A stretch of 64,000 nucleotides of DNA from Methanobacteriota archaeon (lineage in GTDB: Archaea > Halobacteriota > Methanomicrobia > Methanomicrobiales > Methanoculleaceae), in assembly GCA_016841955.1 (NCBI GenBank), contig JAENYE010000001.1, forward strand, positions 446,025 through 510,024, written 5' to 3'. The position numbers and the translations under genes are program-made. Positions 25,817 through 33,772 of this stretch are shown here, in pieces. How positions within the stretch are numbered: the first letter of the stretch is position 1; each line of letters opens with the position of its first letter. Below the pieces are notes generated by a model. That model was not told the origin of the DNA. It saw only the letters and a list, made by a program, of their open reading frames with translations, and ran no database searches.

Positions 25817-26923
25817 TCAGTACTTCAGGTACATCCCAAGCACCGCCGATCCGCCATCTGCCGTCGGGATGAGGGACATGACCCTGCTGTACTCGTCCAG
25901 CCGCTGCGTCGACGTCCACCGCGTAGCACCGTCCTCATCGAGCCTCTCCACCCGGAGCAGGGCACCGCCGTAGTCGTTTTCGGCAAGGGCCGCCGAGAGG
26001 TACCCGCCGTCAGGGGTCCAGGTCACCGGAGCGGAGGCATTGATCGTGTTCTGCCGGAGGATGCTCCCGTCCTCGCCGAGCGAGAACTCCATAACTCCCG
26101 CCGGTTCCGCACCCGTGACCCCGGCAAGCAGGCTGTAACCGCCGGTCACGTCCTGCCGCGCCGCCGAGAGGAGGTACCGCTCCCGGGAACCGCCCCGGAT
26201 CGTCGTGTTCCAGACCTGTGCGCCCCGGTCGTCGAACCTGGCCGCTGTGATGGCTCCGGACGCCCCTGCTGCTTCTCCGGCTATGAGTAACCCTCCCATC
26301 GGGTCCGGGACGATGATCGGGATCGAATCCGGACTCACTCCCACGGCAGGCTCCTGCCAGGCGACGCTGCCGTTAGCGTCGATCCTCGCAACCCGGTCGT
26401 CACCAGCCGCGATCCAGCCCCCGGCACCCGAGGGTGCGATCGCCCAGTACTCCCCCTCCGCGGCAAGGTCCGTGCGGTGCCGTTCGCTCCCTTCTGTGTC
26501 CGTCAGGATAACGAGGCCATGGGAGGCCGCGACGGCGAACCCCTGTGCATCGGCAGGTGCGATCCCCGTCCCGCGGCGATCGTCCGGTGTCGGGTAGGTC
26601 GTATCCCATATGATCGCCCCTTCCCGATCCAGGAGGATTACCCTCGGTGTCGGGTGGAACTCGCCTATATCCGAGACCGACCCGGCGACCGCGTAGCCGT
26701 CGGGAGCCTCGACGATGGAGAACGCTTCGTCGAACTTCCCGCTGTCGATGACGGTGAGCCACTCCCGGTCCCCGGCATCGTCCAGTTTCAGCACCCAGAC
26801 GTCCCCCTCCAGCGTGCGGTGGCCCGGCGTCAGCGGCCGGTCGAGGCACCCGGCAGCGACGGTCAGCAGGATGAACATTGCAACCGTCACGAAGGTCCAG
26901 AGTCTTTTTTTGGTTTGTGTCAT
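25817..26923 (-). CDS. Secreted lipoprotein with beta-propeller-like repeats
   Basis: 368 residues. The N-terminus has a basic start, a hydrophobic stretch and a lipobox ending TVAAGC (Cys near residue 26), so it is probably lipid-anchored outside the membrane. The rest consists of repeating 40-50-residue units with phrases such as DGYAVAGSV, QGFAVAASHG, GGWIAAGDD, GGLLIAGEA, GGYSLLAGV and DGGSAVLGMY. These resemble the blades of WD40- or PQQ-type beta-propellers found in archaeal surface proteins. Ligand and function are unknown. It has its own promoter region, with no copy of the shared promoter repeat seen in the next genes. Confidence 0.7.
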   Translation of the reverse strand: MTQTKKRLWTFVTVAMFILLTVAAGCLDRPLTPGHRTLEGDVWVLKLDDAGDREWLTVIDSGKFDEAFSIVEAPDGYAVAGSVSDIGEFHPTPRVILLDREGAIIWDTTYPTPDDRRGTGIAPADAQGFAVAASHGLVILTDTEGSERHRTDLAAEGEYWAIAPSGAGGWIAAGDDRVARIDANGSVAWQEPAVGVSPDSIPIIVPDPMGGLLIAGEAAGASGAITAARFDDRGAQVWNTTIRGGSRERYLLSAARQDVTGGYSLLAGVTGAEPAGVMEFSLGEDGSILRQNTINASAPVTWTPDGGYLSAALAENDYGGALLRVERLDEDGATRWTSTQRLDEYSRVMSLIPTADGGSAVLGMYLKY

Positions 26924-27123
26924 CGCTCATCTCCCCGCTTCGCCTTCACCCGGGCTGGATAGGGAGCCTGCCCAAATTGTACCGATCGTGTCGGATGCAC
27001 CGCAACAACTCCTATCCCGAGCGAAACCGCCAGGTGCCGCTTTTCTTTTCCCAGATCTCCTATCAGGTTATGAGAACGGACGGCCATGTGAGGGCGAAGG
27101 CGATAGCCGGAAAAAAATCACAT

Positions 27124-27450
27124 TCACGATACATCCTTCCCGCTATATCTCCGGACGAGGAAGTATCCCACCGAGAGCACGATCACGGCTCCCAGAGCGC
27201 ACCCGAGATGCACGGGATTATAGAAGACGCTGAACACACTCTCGGCGCCGCGATACGCCACCGTATCTGCGGGCTTGGCAAGCACGGTCTGCCGGGTGTC
27301 CTCCGTACCGGCCTGCGATATTTCACCGCTCATCGGGTTGAACCGCACGTCTTCGCCCGGATCCGTGGCTGCATACGCCACACCGCTGCCTACCAGGATG
27401 AAGAGCAGCAGGGCGACGCTGATCAGCCCTCCCCGACCGTTACTGTTCAT
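27124..27450 (-). CDS. Small secreted or membrane protein, paralogue of 33773-34105
   Basis: 108 residues. An N-terminal signal peptide (GGLISVALLLFILVGSGVAYAA) precedes a short polar domain of about 45 residues. A second hydrophobic helix (residues 80-98, ALGAVIVLSVGYFLV) and a basic tail follow, giving one anchor with the middle outside. The paralogue at 33773-34105 shares the signal peptide (GRGGL..ALLLFIL.GSG), the middle TRQTVL...DTVAY element, FSVFY and the same C-terminal helix. Function is unknown. The gene lies directly downstream of a clear copy of the shared promoter (27526-27575). Confidence 0.65.
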   Translation of the reverse strand: MNSNGRGGLISVALLLFILVGSGVAYAATDPGEDVRFNPMSGEISQAGTEDTRQTVLAKPADTVAYRGAESVFSVFYNPVHLGCALGAVIVLSVGYFLVRRYSGKDVS

Positions 27451-27494
27451 GAATCGTCTTTCTTCCAGCGATCTTCACCTGCCGGCGCGCTCCG

Positions 27495-27575
27495 GGATAC
27501 CGATTCCGGTATTCACGAGGGAAAAGTCAACGTTCTTCTATAAACCTTTTCTGTGACATCCGTCTACACGTCGGG
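27495..27575 (-). promoter_or_regulatory. Shared envelope-gene promoter, copy A, with leader hairpin
   Basis: Read on the minus strand, 27575-27526 has a distal box GACGTGTAGACG, then GTCACAGAAAAGG (BRE-like), the TATA element TTTATAGA, and AACGTTGAC near the expected transcription start. By my count 43 of 50 bases match copy B and 42 of 50 match copy F. Just downstream GGATACCG/CGGTAT (27495-27512) forms a hairpin also present in copy B. It serves the 108-residue secreted protein that starts at 27450. The 135 bp between this site and 27712 hold no gene, only weaker upstream similarity to other copies. Confidence 0.7.
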
Positions 27576-27711
27576 TTGCCTGATCGGTTCCACACTAGAA
27601 CGTGACGTAGAATGCCGGGGGCCAGGGCCGCGCCGATAATGAAGAATACGGACCGAAGAGCCGGAGCACTGCCCGCTCCTTCAGGGTATCAGAGTTCACC
27701 CGGCAGCAGGA

Positions 27712-28218
27712 TCAACGAGAGGCACGGGACTGATCTTCCTGATTGTGGTACGTGCAGATCGAGCGATCTGTAAGATTCACCTTCATCTCGACGGGGAAAC
27801 CGGGTGGATATCGAGGCGGGTAGTCCCAGGAGCGGAGAACGACCTGTTTCGAATCATTGAGGGAGACCGAATAGATACCCACATATTCTCCATTCGGGCG
27901 ATATGTGCCATTAAATAACCAGAACCGCACGACAAGAACCTCTTCTGGCTTATCCTCCCCCCAATTCAGGTTTGAAACGGCGATTTCGGTCTCAAACGAG
28001 TGGTTGCTGACCGCATCAACCACCTGTTCGTCACGGAGGGCTATCTGCACCAGTTCGATCTCCGACTCGTTGCCCCTGCAGTCAAGAGTTTCCGTCCAGA
28101 CAACGTCATCGTGTCCCGTTCCGGACCCCTGCATACAGCCGCACGAAAGAATCAAAGAGATGAGGAGGAGGGTCGAAAGACCTCCCCTAACTCCGGTGTA
28201 AACCTTTACGGGATCCAT
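27712..28218 (-). CDS. Putative lipoprotein of unknown function
   Basis: 168 residues from the ATG at 28218 (an ATG 9 codons upstream is also in frame). The signal sequence ends in LSCGC, so the lipid-modified Cys is probably in the CGCMQG stretch. The remaining domain contains about six predicted beta strands (for example SEIELVQIAL, EEVLVVRFWLF, GIYSVSL, PVEMKVNLT) with two Cys (DCRG and SICTY). No family was recognised. It overlaps the 3' end of the preceding gene by 13 bp and probably shares its transcript from promoter copy B. Confidence 0.6.
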   Translation of the reverse strand: MDPVKVYTGVRGGLSTLLLISLILSCGCMQGSGTGHDDVVWTETLDCRGNESEIELVQIALRDEQVVDAVSNHSFETEIAVSNLNWGEDKPEEVLVVRFWLFNGTYRPNGEYVGIYSVSLNDSKQVVLRSWDYPPRYPPGFPVEMKVNLTDRSICTYHNQEDQSRASR

Positions 28219-29162
28219 GAGTCGATCCTGTATGCCTGCGACCACCAGGGGACGTACATATCCACCATCACCGGAGAGAGGCCCTGGCCATGTGTCTCCT
28301 CCGGCAGGTTATCATTCCACCATACAGCAACTTGATCGTTGTAGAGATACGAGTCCCAGAAATATGCAGTAGATACGGGTGTAAAGCTGCTGTTGGTCGC
28401 GAAATACTCGTGGTTCTCATCGGGGTTCCCTCTTGTGAATGGTACATGACCGGTGCGAATTACCTGCCCTCCCCATAAAATCATATAGGGGTACCCTTCA
28501 GGATCTTGAACACTGCTGACGTAGATCTCGAAGTTGAAATCTTGGTTTCCATTAGTGAAACTGCCATGCGGTTCAAATTGATCTTTCTCCGGGAGTGTAC
28601 TATCAGTCGTATATATTACAAACTCATCTGGGTCCCCACCAAATGTTTCAGAAAACTTTGCAACTCCGACTTCTATCCAGCAGGGATTCCCCCCGATAGG
28701 TTGCCCCAGGTGACTTGTCAGATACTGACAATTTGTACCCGACGAAGAGACTTCCATTCCTCCGGGATGCACAAAACCGTTGATGCCTCGGTAGTTATAC
28801 TCATCTATCCACATGCGACCATCTTTTTGGGTTAGGCTGCGATCCCCTATTTTCTGTTCTTCGAATTCTTTCGCTTGCGCGTAAACATGTTTAACCCTCT
28901 CGGCATCGTCTTCCGACCAGCCCGCGAGATAACTCACCCGGGGAAGTTTTTGAATTTCAGCTGCAATCGCCTTTTCAGCGTCTGCATTTGTACGATATTC
29001 CCGAATCAGTGACGAAGATCTTTCGATTAACGTAGCTTCATCGACAACATCTCCGACAACGCATTTTTTCACATCCGCGCTCACCACCGACACCATCACT
29101 GCACCCGCCAGCATTACTGCCAGAAGCACAGAGAGTGCCTGCATTCCGGCTTTTCCTTTCAT
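28206..29162 (-). CDS. Secreted protein of unknown function with PGF-protein-like signal peptide
   Basis: 318 residues from the ATG at 29162. The signal peptide KAGMQALSVLLAVMLAG closely matches that of the PGF-CTERM protein at 41887-42984 (KAGTRALSLLLAVLLA), although the mature parts differ. After a helical segment (residues 35-100) there is a beta-rich domain with many Trp, Tyr and Asn residues. Phrases such as DFNFEIYVSSVQDPEGY, RTGHVPFTRGNPDENHEY and QVAVWWNDNLPEETHG suggest a carbohydrate-binding or jelly-roll fold. The gene is visibly more AT-rich than its neighbours, consistent with recent acquisition. It has a long structured leader from promoter copy B. Confidence 0.65.
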   Translation of the reverse strand: MKGKAGMQALSVLLAVMLAGAVMVSVVSADVKKCVVGDVVDEATLIERSSSLIREYRTNADAEKAIAAEIQKLPRVSYLAGWSEDDAERVKHVYAQAKEFEEQKIGDRSLTQKDGRMWIDEYNYRGINGFVHPGGMEVSSSGTNCQYLTSHLGQPIGGNPCWIEVGVAKFSETFGGDPDEFVIYTTDSTLPEKDQFEPHGSFTNGNQDFNFEIYVSSVQDPEGYPYMILWGGQVIRTGHVPFTRGNPDENHEYFATNSSFTPVSTAYFWDSYLYNDQVAVWWNDNLPEETHGQGLSPVMVDMYVPWWSQAYRIDSWIP

Positions 29163-29188
29163 GTGGTCTACCTCCATGTCTGTTTAAA

Positions 29189-29252
29189 GCCCGGAGGCGG
29201 ACGGAGCATACATTCAAGTACACAGAATGTGTACATCCCATTGCCTCCGGGC
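29189..29252. repeat. Nested inverted repeat in the 5' leader of the 28206-29162 gene
   Basis: Outer arms GCCCGGAGGC (29189-29198) and GCCTCCGGGC (29243-29252) are perfect 10-bp complements. Inside lies GTACACA (29218-29224) GAA TGTGTAC (29228-29234), a 7-bp perfect stem. The structure is between the promoter copy at 29341-29390 and the start codon at 29162, so it would be transcribed as a leader of about 165 nt. It could be an RNA element or a protein-binding site. Confidence 0.6.
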
Positions 29253-29308
29253 ATGTGGGGTTCTTCATCCGGGCGTCAACCGTGGATGGGGGGACCCCGC
29301 GCATTTCG

Positions 29309-29390
29309 GGATACCGATTCCGGTATCCACGATGGAGAAATCAACGTTCTTCTATAAACCGTTTCTGTGACACGCAGCTACACATCGGGT
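29309..29390 (-). promoter_or_regulatory. Shared envelope-gene promoter, copy B, with leader hairpin
   Basis: On the minus strand, 29390-29341 reads GATGTGTAG, GTCACAGAAACGG, TATA element TTTATAGA and AACGTTGA, matching copy A at 43 of 50 bases by my count. The downstream hairpin GGATACCG-ATTC-CGGTATCC (29309-29328) is perfect and falls at the expected start of transcription. Similarity to copies A and D extends further upstream (GATCGACTCCG, GGGCCGCG). It drives the secreted-protein gene at 29162. Confidence 0.7.
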
Positions 29391-29505
29391 CTCCCAGATC
29401 GACTCCGAGCCAAAAACCGCCGCAACGGGCCGGGAACCGGGGCCGCGCAGGAGATCCTTCACCCTGGCAATCACCCGCCGATCGGAACCATGATGCCGGG
29501 GACCG

Positions 29506-29539
29506 TCCAATATTCTGGACATATGTCTAAAATCTTGGA
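29506..29539 (+). promoter_or_regulatory. 34-bp near-perfect palindrome centred on the start codon of the nucleotidyltransferase gene
   Basis: Outer arms TCCAA (29506) and TTGGA (ending 29539) enclose a perfect core GACATATGTC (29518-29527). Over the full 34 bp only three base pairs break symmetry. The start codon ATG (29523) sits at the centre. Such a site fits autorepression by the encoded winged-helix protein at the transcription or translation start. Confidence 0.65.
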
Positions 29540-30107
29540 CATCCGGGAGGACCATCTCAGGGTCCTCTCCCTCTTCATTCGGGGCTACGACCGCGAGATG
29601 TACATCCGGGAGGTCTCCAGGTGCCTTCCGATCAGCCGTGGAACGGCCCAGACGGCCCTCGAATACCTTGAGGCAAAGCAGGTCCTCCGCTCCGCCACCA
29701 GAGGCCGGACGCGGTTGTTCTCCCTGCGGCGGGGCGATCACGCACGGGACTTCTGCACCCTGGCAGAGGTCTACCGGAGGATCTGTCTCCGGGAGGAGGA
29801 ACCCTTCATCACCGGAGTTCTCAGCCGGATCGTCCCCCTTATCGAGGGAAGCGGTGCAGTCTTCGGGAGCCATGCAGAAGGGACCGCGGACGAGGAGTCC
29901 GACCTCGACCTTTTCGTTGCCGGAGGATGCCGGGTGGAGGAGATCGAGAGAATCGGAAAGACCTACGGCCTTCCGATCCACCTCACCGTCTACCCGCGGG
30001 AGGTCTTTGATCGTGACCTCCGTACGGACCCCTTTCTCCGGGAAGTGCTCCGGAACCATGTCTTGATCAAAGGCACCGAGCACTTCGTCGAGAAAGCGGT
30101 GGGATGA
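29523..30107 (+). CDS. Winged-helix nucleotidyltransferase (MNT-type antitoxin-like)
   Basis: 194 residues from the ATG at 29523 (MSKILDIREDHLRVL), chosen because homologous winged-helix proteins begin here and the palindrome centres on it. Residues 1-75 are a winged helix (REMYIREVSRCLPISRGTAQTALEYL). Residues 105-190 are a minimal nucleotidyltransferase with GSHAEGTADEESDLDLFV, where G-S-x8-D-x-D gives the catalytic acids. MNT proteins neutralise HEPN toxins by adding nucleotides to them. Its stop overlaps the start of the HEPN gene by 4 bp, the usual arrangement of a toxin-antitoxin pair. Confidence 0.85.
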   Translation: MSKILDIREDHLRVLSLFIRGYDREMYIREVSRCLPISRGTAQTALEYLEAKQVLRSATRGRTRLFSLRRGDHARDFCTLAEVYRRICLREEEPFITGVLSRIVPLIEGSGAVFGSHAEGTADEESDLDLFVAGGCRVEEIERIGKTYGLPIHLTVYPREVFDRDLRTDPFLREVLRNHVLIKGTEHFVEKAVG

Positions 30108-30589
30108 TGGACGAGCTCGTATGGTGCGGCCGGATCAGGAACGGCATCTCCCTCACCGCCCCAAACGAAAGCCTGGCGTCGGCATACCTGAAGAAGGCCG
30201 AAGAGGCCCTTGAGACAATGCAGACGATCACCGCTCACGACTGGAGGATAACGACCGCATACTACGCGATGTACTTCTCCCTCTACGCTGTCCTCACGCG
30301 AATCGGGATACGGTGCGAGAACCATTCCTGCACCATCCTGCTTATGGAACGGCTTCTCTCCGATCATTTCACTCCTGCAGAGGCGGCACTCGTGGAAAAG
30401 GCAAGGGGAGCACGGGTCGATGCCCAGTACTACGTCTCGCGGGAGATTCCCGACCTCTTCTGCGACGAACTTATCCGGGCCGCTCCCCGGTTCCTGGTGA
30501 AATGCACGGGCATCGTCGACGGGATGAGCGAGAAGACCATCGGGGTCCTGAGGGAACGGCTGATGGAGGCGTTGGGAGAAGATGGGTGA
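30104..30589 (+). CDS. HEPN-domain protein (toxin-like partner of the nucleotidyltransferase)
   Basis: 161 residues (an alternative ATG at 30107 shortens it by one). It is helical throughout with the HEPN helix pair: SLASAYLKKAEEALETM, then WRITTAYYAMYFSLYAVLTRIG. Near residue 105 it reads ARGARVDAQYYV; this replaces the R-x4-6-H RNase motif of HepT toxins and resembles the R-x-x-x-Q-Y variant of MNT-associated HEPN proteins. RNase activity is therefore uncertain. It is translationally coupled to the winged-helix nucleotidyltransferase upstream. Confidence 0.8.
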   Translation: MMDELVWCGRIRNGISLTAPNESLASAYLKKAEEALETMQTITAHDWRITTAYYAMYFSLYAVLTRIGIRCENHSCTILLMERLLSDHFTPAEAALVEKARGARVDAQYYVSREIPDLFCDELIRAAPRFLVKCTGIVDGMSEKTIGVLRERLMEALGEDG

Positions 30590-30614
30590 GAGCGGCGGAG
30601 CCAAGCCGCCCCGG

Positions 30615-31094
30615 TCACCCCTCACTGACCACCGATGAGGCGACCTTCGTTATCTCACCCTCAGGGAGGCTCCCCGTCATGCAGAAAGCGGCATCGTTCC
30701 ACTCCCAGCGGAACAGCCAGGGAGAGCCATCTGAACGGTCGTCACCCTCGTAGATCAGATGGCCCATAATGCCGTTACCCTGGACGATCCGTTCCTCATT
30801 TCCGGCGACCGCCGGGCCGGGGCACGGCGCGTCCGCGGACGAAAGCCTCGTGATCCGGAGGTCGCCGGCGGTGCTGGTGTAGGTGAGCGTGACGCTGCCG
30901 TCGGGGGAGCGGACGGCGTTTTCGAAGGTGTAGCCTTCGGGGAGGTAGGACGGTTCGGGAATATCGGGGCCGAAGACCTCGCGGGCCTCGGCAAGCGTGC
31001 CCGCGTGTTCCGGCACGGTCTGCTCCGCACCGGTGCAGCCGGAAGCGGCAAGGAGGCAGCAGAGCAGGAGAAGGGCAGGGAGAATATTCTTCAT
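30615..31094 (-). CDS. Lipoprotein with DUF4367-like domain
   Basis: 159 residues. The signal peptide ends in a lipobox LAASGC (Cys near residue 20). The segment EVFGPDIPEPSYLPEGYTFE followed by VTLTYTSTAGDLRITRL and, near the end, WLFRWEWNDAAFCMTGSL matches the pattern of DUF4367, a domain of anti-sigma-like and outer-surface proteins. Two Cys (in DAPCPGP and AFCMTG) could form a disulfide. The role is unknown. It follows promoter copy C by about 90 bp. Confidence 0.65.
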   Translation of the reverse strand: MKNILPALLLLCCLLAASGCTGAEQTVPEHAGTLAEAREVFGPDIPEPSYLPEGYTFENAVRSPDGSVTLTYTSTAGDLRITRLSSADAPCPGPAVAGNEERIVQGNGIMGHLIYEGDDRSDGSPWLFRWEWNDAAFCMTGSLPEGEITKVASSVVSEG

Positions 31095-31180
31095 GATGGT
31101 TCTTCGGGATATCCGGTGCGGGAGAAAGATGTGCTCCCCTGCAGGGGGTCGGCTCCGACATCCACACCGGGAGACTTTCG

Positions 31181-31225
31181 CCCCGGCCCTTATACCTTTT
31201 CTGTGTCAAGAAGCTACACGTCGGG
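31181..31225 (-). promoter_or_regulatory. Shared envelope-gene promoter, copy C (distal half conserved)
   Basis: On the minus strand, 31225 down to about 31191 reads CCCGACGTGTAG and CACAGAAAAGG, identical or nearly so to copy A, followed by a variant TATA element GGTATAAGG. The proximal AACGTTGAC block is not conserved. It lies 87-130 bp upstream of the lipoprotein start at 31094. Confidence 0.55.
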
Positions 31226-31358
31226 CTGATCCGACCGATTCCAGACCTGAAACCTATCACGGCAGGCCGGAAACAGGTTCCGCCGCCAACCACCCGGGCG
31301 AAGCGGGGAGGCAGAACAGTAAAGGGGCACCAGCACCCACACCGGGAACCGGCCCCCC

Positions 31359-32291
31359 ATGAATGATACGGTCATGGATTTCCTGCTCGTCGCCGACCAG
31401 ATCTTCATCCTGGTGCTCCTGATCGCCGCAGGCTACGTCGCCGTCTCCACAAGGATCGTGGACCCCCGGACCACCCGTGGGCTCTCCGGGCTCCTCATCA
31501 ACATCACCATCCCGGCGCTGATCGTCGCCTCGATGCAGGTGCCCTTCACCCCCGAACGCCTCGCCGGAGCCGAGACCCTGGTCCTCGCGACCGGGGCTCT
31601 CTACATCTTCTCGTTCGCCCTCGCCTGGGCCGTCTCAAAAGCCATGCGGGTTCCGCCCGCGGAGGAGGGGGTCCTCCAGTTCGCCATCGTCTTCGGGAAC
31701 GTGGGGTTCATGGGGTTCCCGGTCGCCCTGACGCTCTTTGGTGAGGAGGCCCTCTTCTACGTCGCCATCTTCAACCTCTTCTTCAACGTCCTCGTCTTCT
31801 CGGTCGGGATTGCGATGCTCACCGAGGGGAGGGGTAAGGGGTTCGACCCGCGACTCCTCGCGAACCCGGGAATCGCGGCCTCCGTCGTCGGGCTCGCCCT
31901 CTTCCTCGGCTCGGTGGAGATCCCGTCGCCGTTCATCGACTCGATCGAACTCCTCGGCGGGGTGACCACGCCGCTTGCGATGATCATCGTCGGGGCGATG
32001 CTCGCGACGTTCCCGGCGCGGGAGATGGTCGGGAACTGGCGGATCTGGGTGGCGAGCGCCGTCCTCCTCCTCGCGGTCCCGGTGGCCTACTACTACCTCT
32101 TCTCCCCGGTCTTCCCCGACCCCTTCATCAACGGCATCATGATCACGATGGCCGCGATGCCCGCCGCCGCGAACACCGTCATCTTCGCGGAGCAGTACGG
32201 CGCCGACTCCCGGCTTGCGTCGCAGATCGTCTTCGTCTCGACGATCGGCTCGCTTGTTACGATCCCGCTGATCGCGACGGTGCTGTTGTAG
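31359..32291 (+). CDS. AEC family (auxin efflux carrier-type) transporter
   Basis: 310 residues with about ten hydrophobic helices arranged as two halves of five, the standard AEC/PIN fold. Signatures are GLLINITIPALIVASMQ near residue 45, FGNVGFMGFPVALTLFG (about 110), and MPAAANTVIFAEQYGADSRLASQIVFVSTIGSLVTIP at the end. The family exports organic anions such as malate or other carboxylates; the substrate here is not predictable. It stands alone on the plus strand between two groups of minus-strand surface-protein genes. Confidence 0.88.
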   Translation: MNDTVMDFLLVADQIFILVLLIAAGYVAVSTRIVDPRTTRGLSGLLINITIPALIVASMQVPFTPERLAGAETLVLATGALYIFSFALAWAVSKAMRVPPAEEGVLQFAIVFGNVGFMGFPVALTLFGEEALFYVAIFNLFFNVLVFSVGIAMLTEGRGKGFDPRLLANPGIAASVVGLALFLGSVEIPSPFIDSIELLGGVTTPLAMIIVGAMLATFPAREMVGNWRIWVASAVLLLAVPVAYYYLFSPVFPDPFINGIMITMAAMPAAANTVIFAEQYGADSRLASQIVFVSTIGSLVTIPLIATVLL

Positions 32292-32310
32292 GGCGGGAGT
32301 TCAGGGCGGT

Positions 32311-32316
32311 AAAAAA
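32311..32316 (-). terminator. Oligo-T terminator on the minus strand
   Basis: Six A's on the plus strand give T6 on the minus strand about 60 bp past the end of the frameshifted membrane-protein gene at 32379. It also sits just past the AEC transporter gene on the other strand. Confidence 0.3.
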
Positions 32317-32378
32317 GGGTATATATTCGCCCCGACGAGCCATCCGGCCGGCACTCCCTGCAGACCAGCCACCGATCG

Positions 32379-33004
32379 TCAGTCAGTTCTCCCCGGCACA
32401 CGCCGCCGTTCCCAGAGATAGATGATGGGGAAGGAAACAACCCCCACAAGCACGATCCCCTGGAGAAGGGGGAGTACGGGATACCCCAGCACCAGGTAGC
32501 GCAGAAGGAGAATCCCGGACACCGTGAGGTAGAAGACAAGAAGACAACCGATCGTGCTAAGGTGATGCGGCGCTCGCCGCCGTCGATGAAGACGATGCGT
32601 GCCAGGAGTATGCCGATGACGACAAGGATGGGGAACCAGAAGACCTGGCTGATAGAAGTTGCGAGAGACGCATAGAGATAGATCAGGAGGAACGCCACGA
32701 CAAGAGCGGCATCGACCGCCTTCTCGACGACGACTCTTCTCTGCTTTTTACTCTCTTCCCCCGACCGGAGGGCATGACGGAGGATGCTCACGGGGCTGGG
32801 GTCGGCCTGGTTTTCCTTCCGCCTGTACCAGACCATGACGAAGAAGTGCGCCGCAGTGGGGATCAGCGCCAGGGGGAACGCATAGGATAGCGGTATCGGG
32901 AGGTAGCCGCCCAGTATGAGAAGAGCGACGGCAAAAGACGATATCCAGTAGATCGCTCCAATCGAGCGCCAGAGTTCCTCTTTGACGATGAAGTCGATCT
33001 TCAT
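32379..33004 (-). pseudogene. Polytopic membrane protein gene with a frameshift
   Basis: From the ATG at 33004 (MKIDFIVKEELWRSIGAIYW) the frame codes for about 150 residues with four hydrophobic helices, ending in IVFIDGGERRITL. Continuing in that frame gives poor, Cys-rich sequence. The +1 frame from about 32560 instead gives STIGCLLVFYLTVSG, two further helices and a basic end (ERRRVPGRTD), stopping at 32379. A single missing base near ACCTTAGCACG (about 32555-32566) explains this. The intact protein would be about 208 residues with six helices. The family is unknown. Sequencing error is possible. The gene overlaps the next one by 4 bp. Confidence 0.65.
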
Positions 33005-33684
33005 TGGAACCCGATACCTCCCTCAATAACCCGGTATTCGACCGGAACCGGCAAAAACCCTGACTCTGTGCTCGAAACGGCCGTATCCACCGTCGCCGTC
33101 CAGGTATCGTCTTTGACCAGGTGTTTCATGCCCCCGCCGCCCCGGTACTCAAGGCTGAACGAGACCGGGGCTGCCTCTCCCTGCGGCGGGACGAAGCCGT
33201 CGAGGAATACGACGGTGGTGTAGGTCCCGCTCGATAACCGGCTGAACTCGGCGACGGTTGAGTTGTCGGGCGTCGCGAGCACGGGCACGAGCAGCCGCGG
33301 CTCTTCTTTCGTCTCAAATTCGCCGAACGGTATGAAAATGTCCGGTGCGTATCCTTCCGTCGTCGTGAACGCGAGCATCTTGCCATACGGCGTCTCCCGG
33401 ACCGCCGCCTGCCACCCGGAGGGCTGGCGGTCGCCGGCGAGCACCCTCTCCGAGATCGCCGGTTCGCCCTCTGCGTTCGCGGGAATCGGGACCATGACCG
33501 TAGCGGTGCCGTTCACGGCAAGACCGGAAAGGCCGGTGATCCTAACCGCGTATGCGTTGTTCGGCAGGGTGGTCTCGACGAGCGCAGGAGCAAGGAGGAG
33601 CAGGAGGGTTGCCGCGATGAGGAGAGAGATCGCTGCGAGCGGGATCAGTATGGTTTTTCCGGTTTTTTGATGTTTTTCGTCCAT
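33001..33684 (-). CDS. Membrane-anchored extracellular protein of unknown function
   Basis: 227 residues. One N-terminal hydrophobic anchor (residues 12-36) is followed by a beta-rich outer domain with strand phrases such as YAVRITGLSGLAVNGTATVMVPIPA, PRLLVPVLATP and TYTTVVFLDGF. It has no cysteines. The GEPAISERVLAGDRQPSGWQ region resembles surface proteins of related methanogens, but no domain can be named. It starts 4 bp overlapping the frameshifted membrane-protein gene, which indicates a two-gene operon. No copy of the shared promoter was found upstream. Confidence 0.6.
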   Translation of the reverse strand: MDEKHQKTGKTILIPLAAISLLIAATLLLLLAPALVETTLPNNAYAVRITGLSGLAVNGTATVMVPIPANAEGEPAISERVLAGDRQPSGWQAAVRETPYGKMLAFTTTEGYAPDIFIPFGEFETKEEPRLLVPVLATPDNSTVAEFSRLSSGTYTTVVFLDGFVPPQGEAAPVSFSLEYRGGGGMKHLVKDDTWTATVDTAVSSTESGFLPVPVEYRVIEGGIGFQ

Positions 33685-33772
33685 CTTTTCACCAAACAGT
33701 GATTGTTCGGTTGACGCATCGCATACTCGACGAGATTCGTATCATCCGACAAAACCGCGAACCCCGCCGCAC

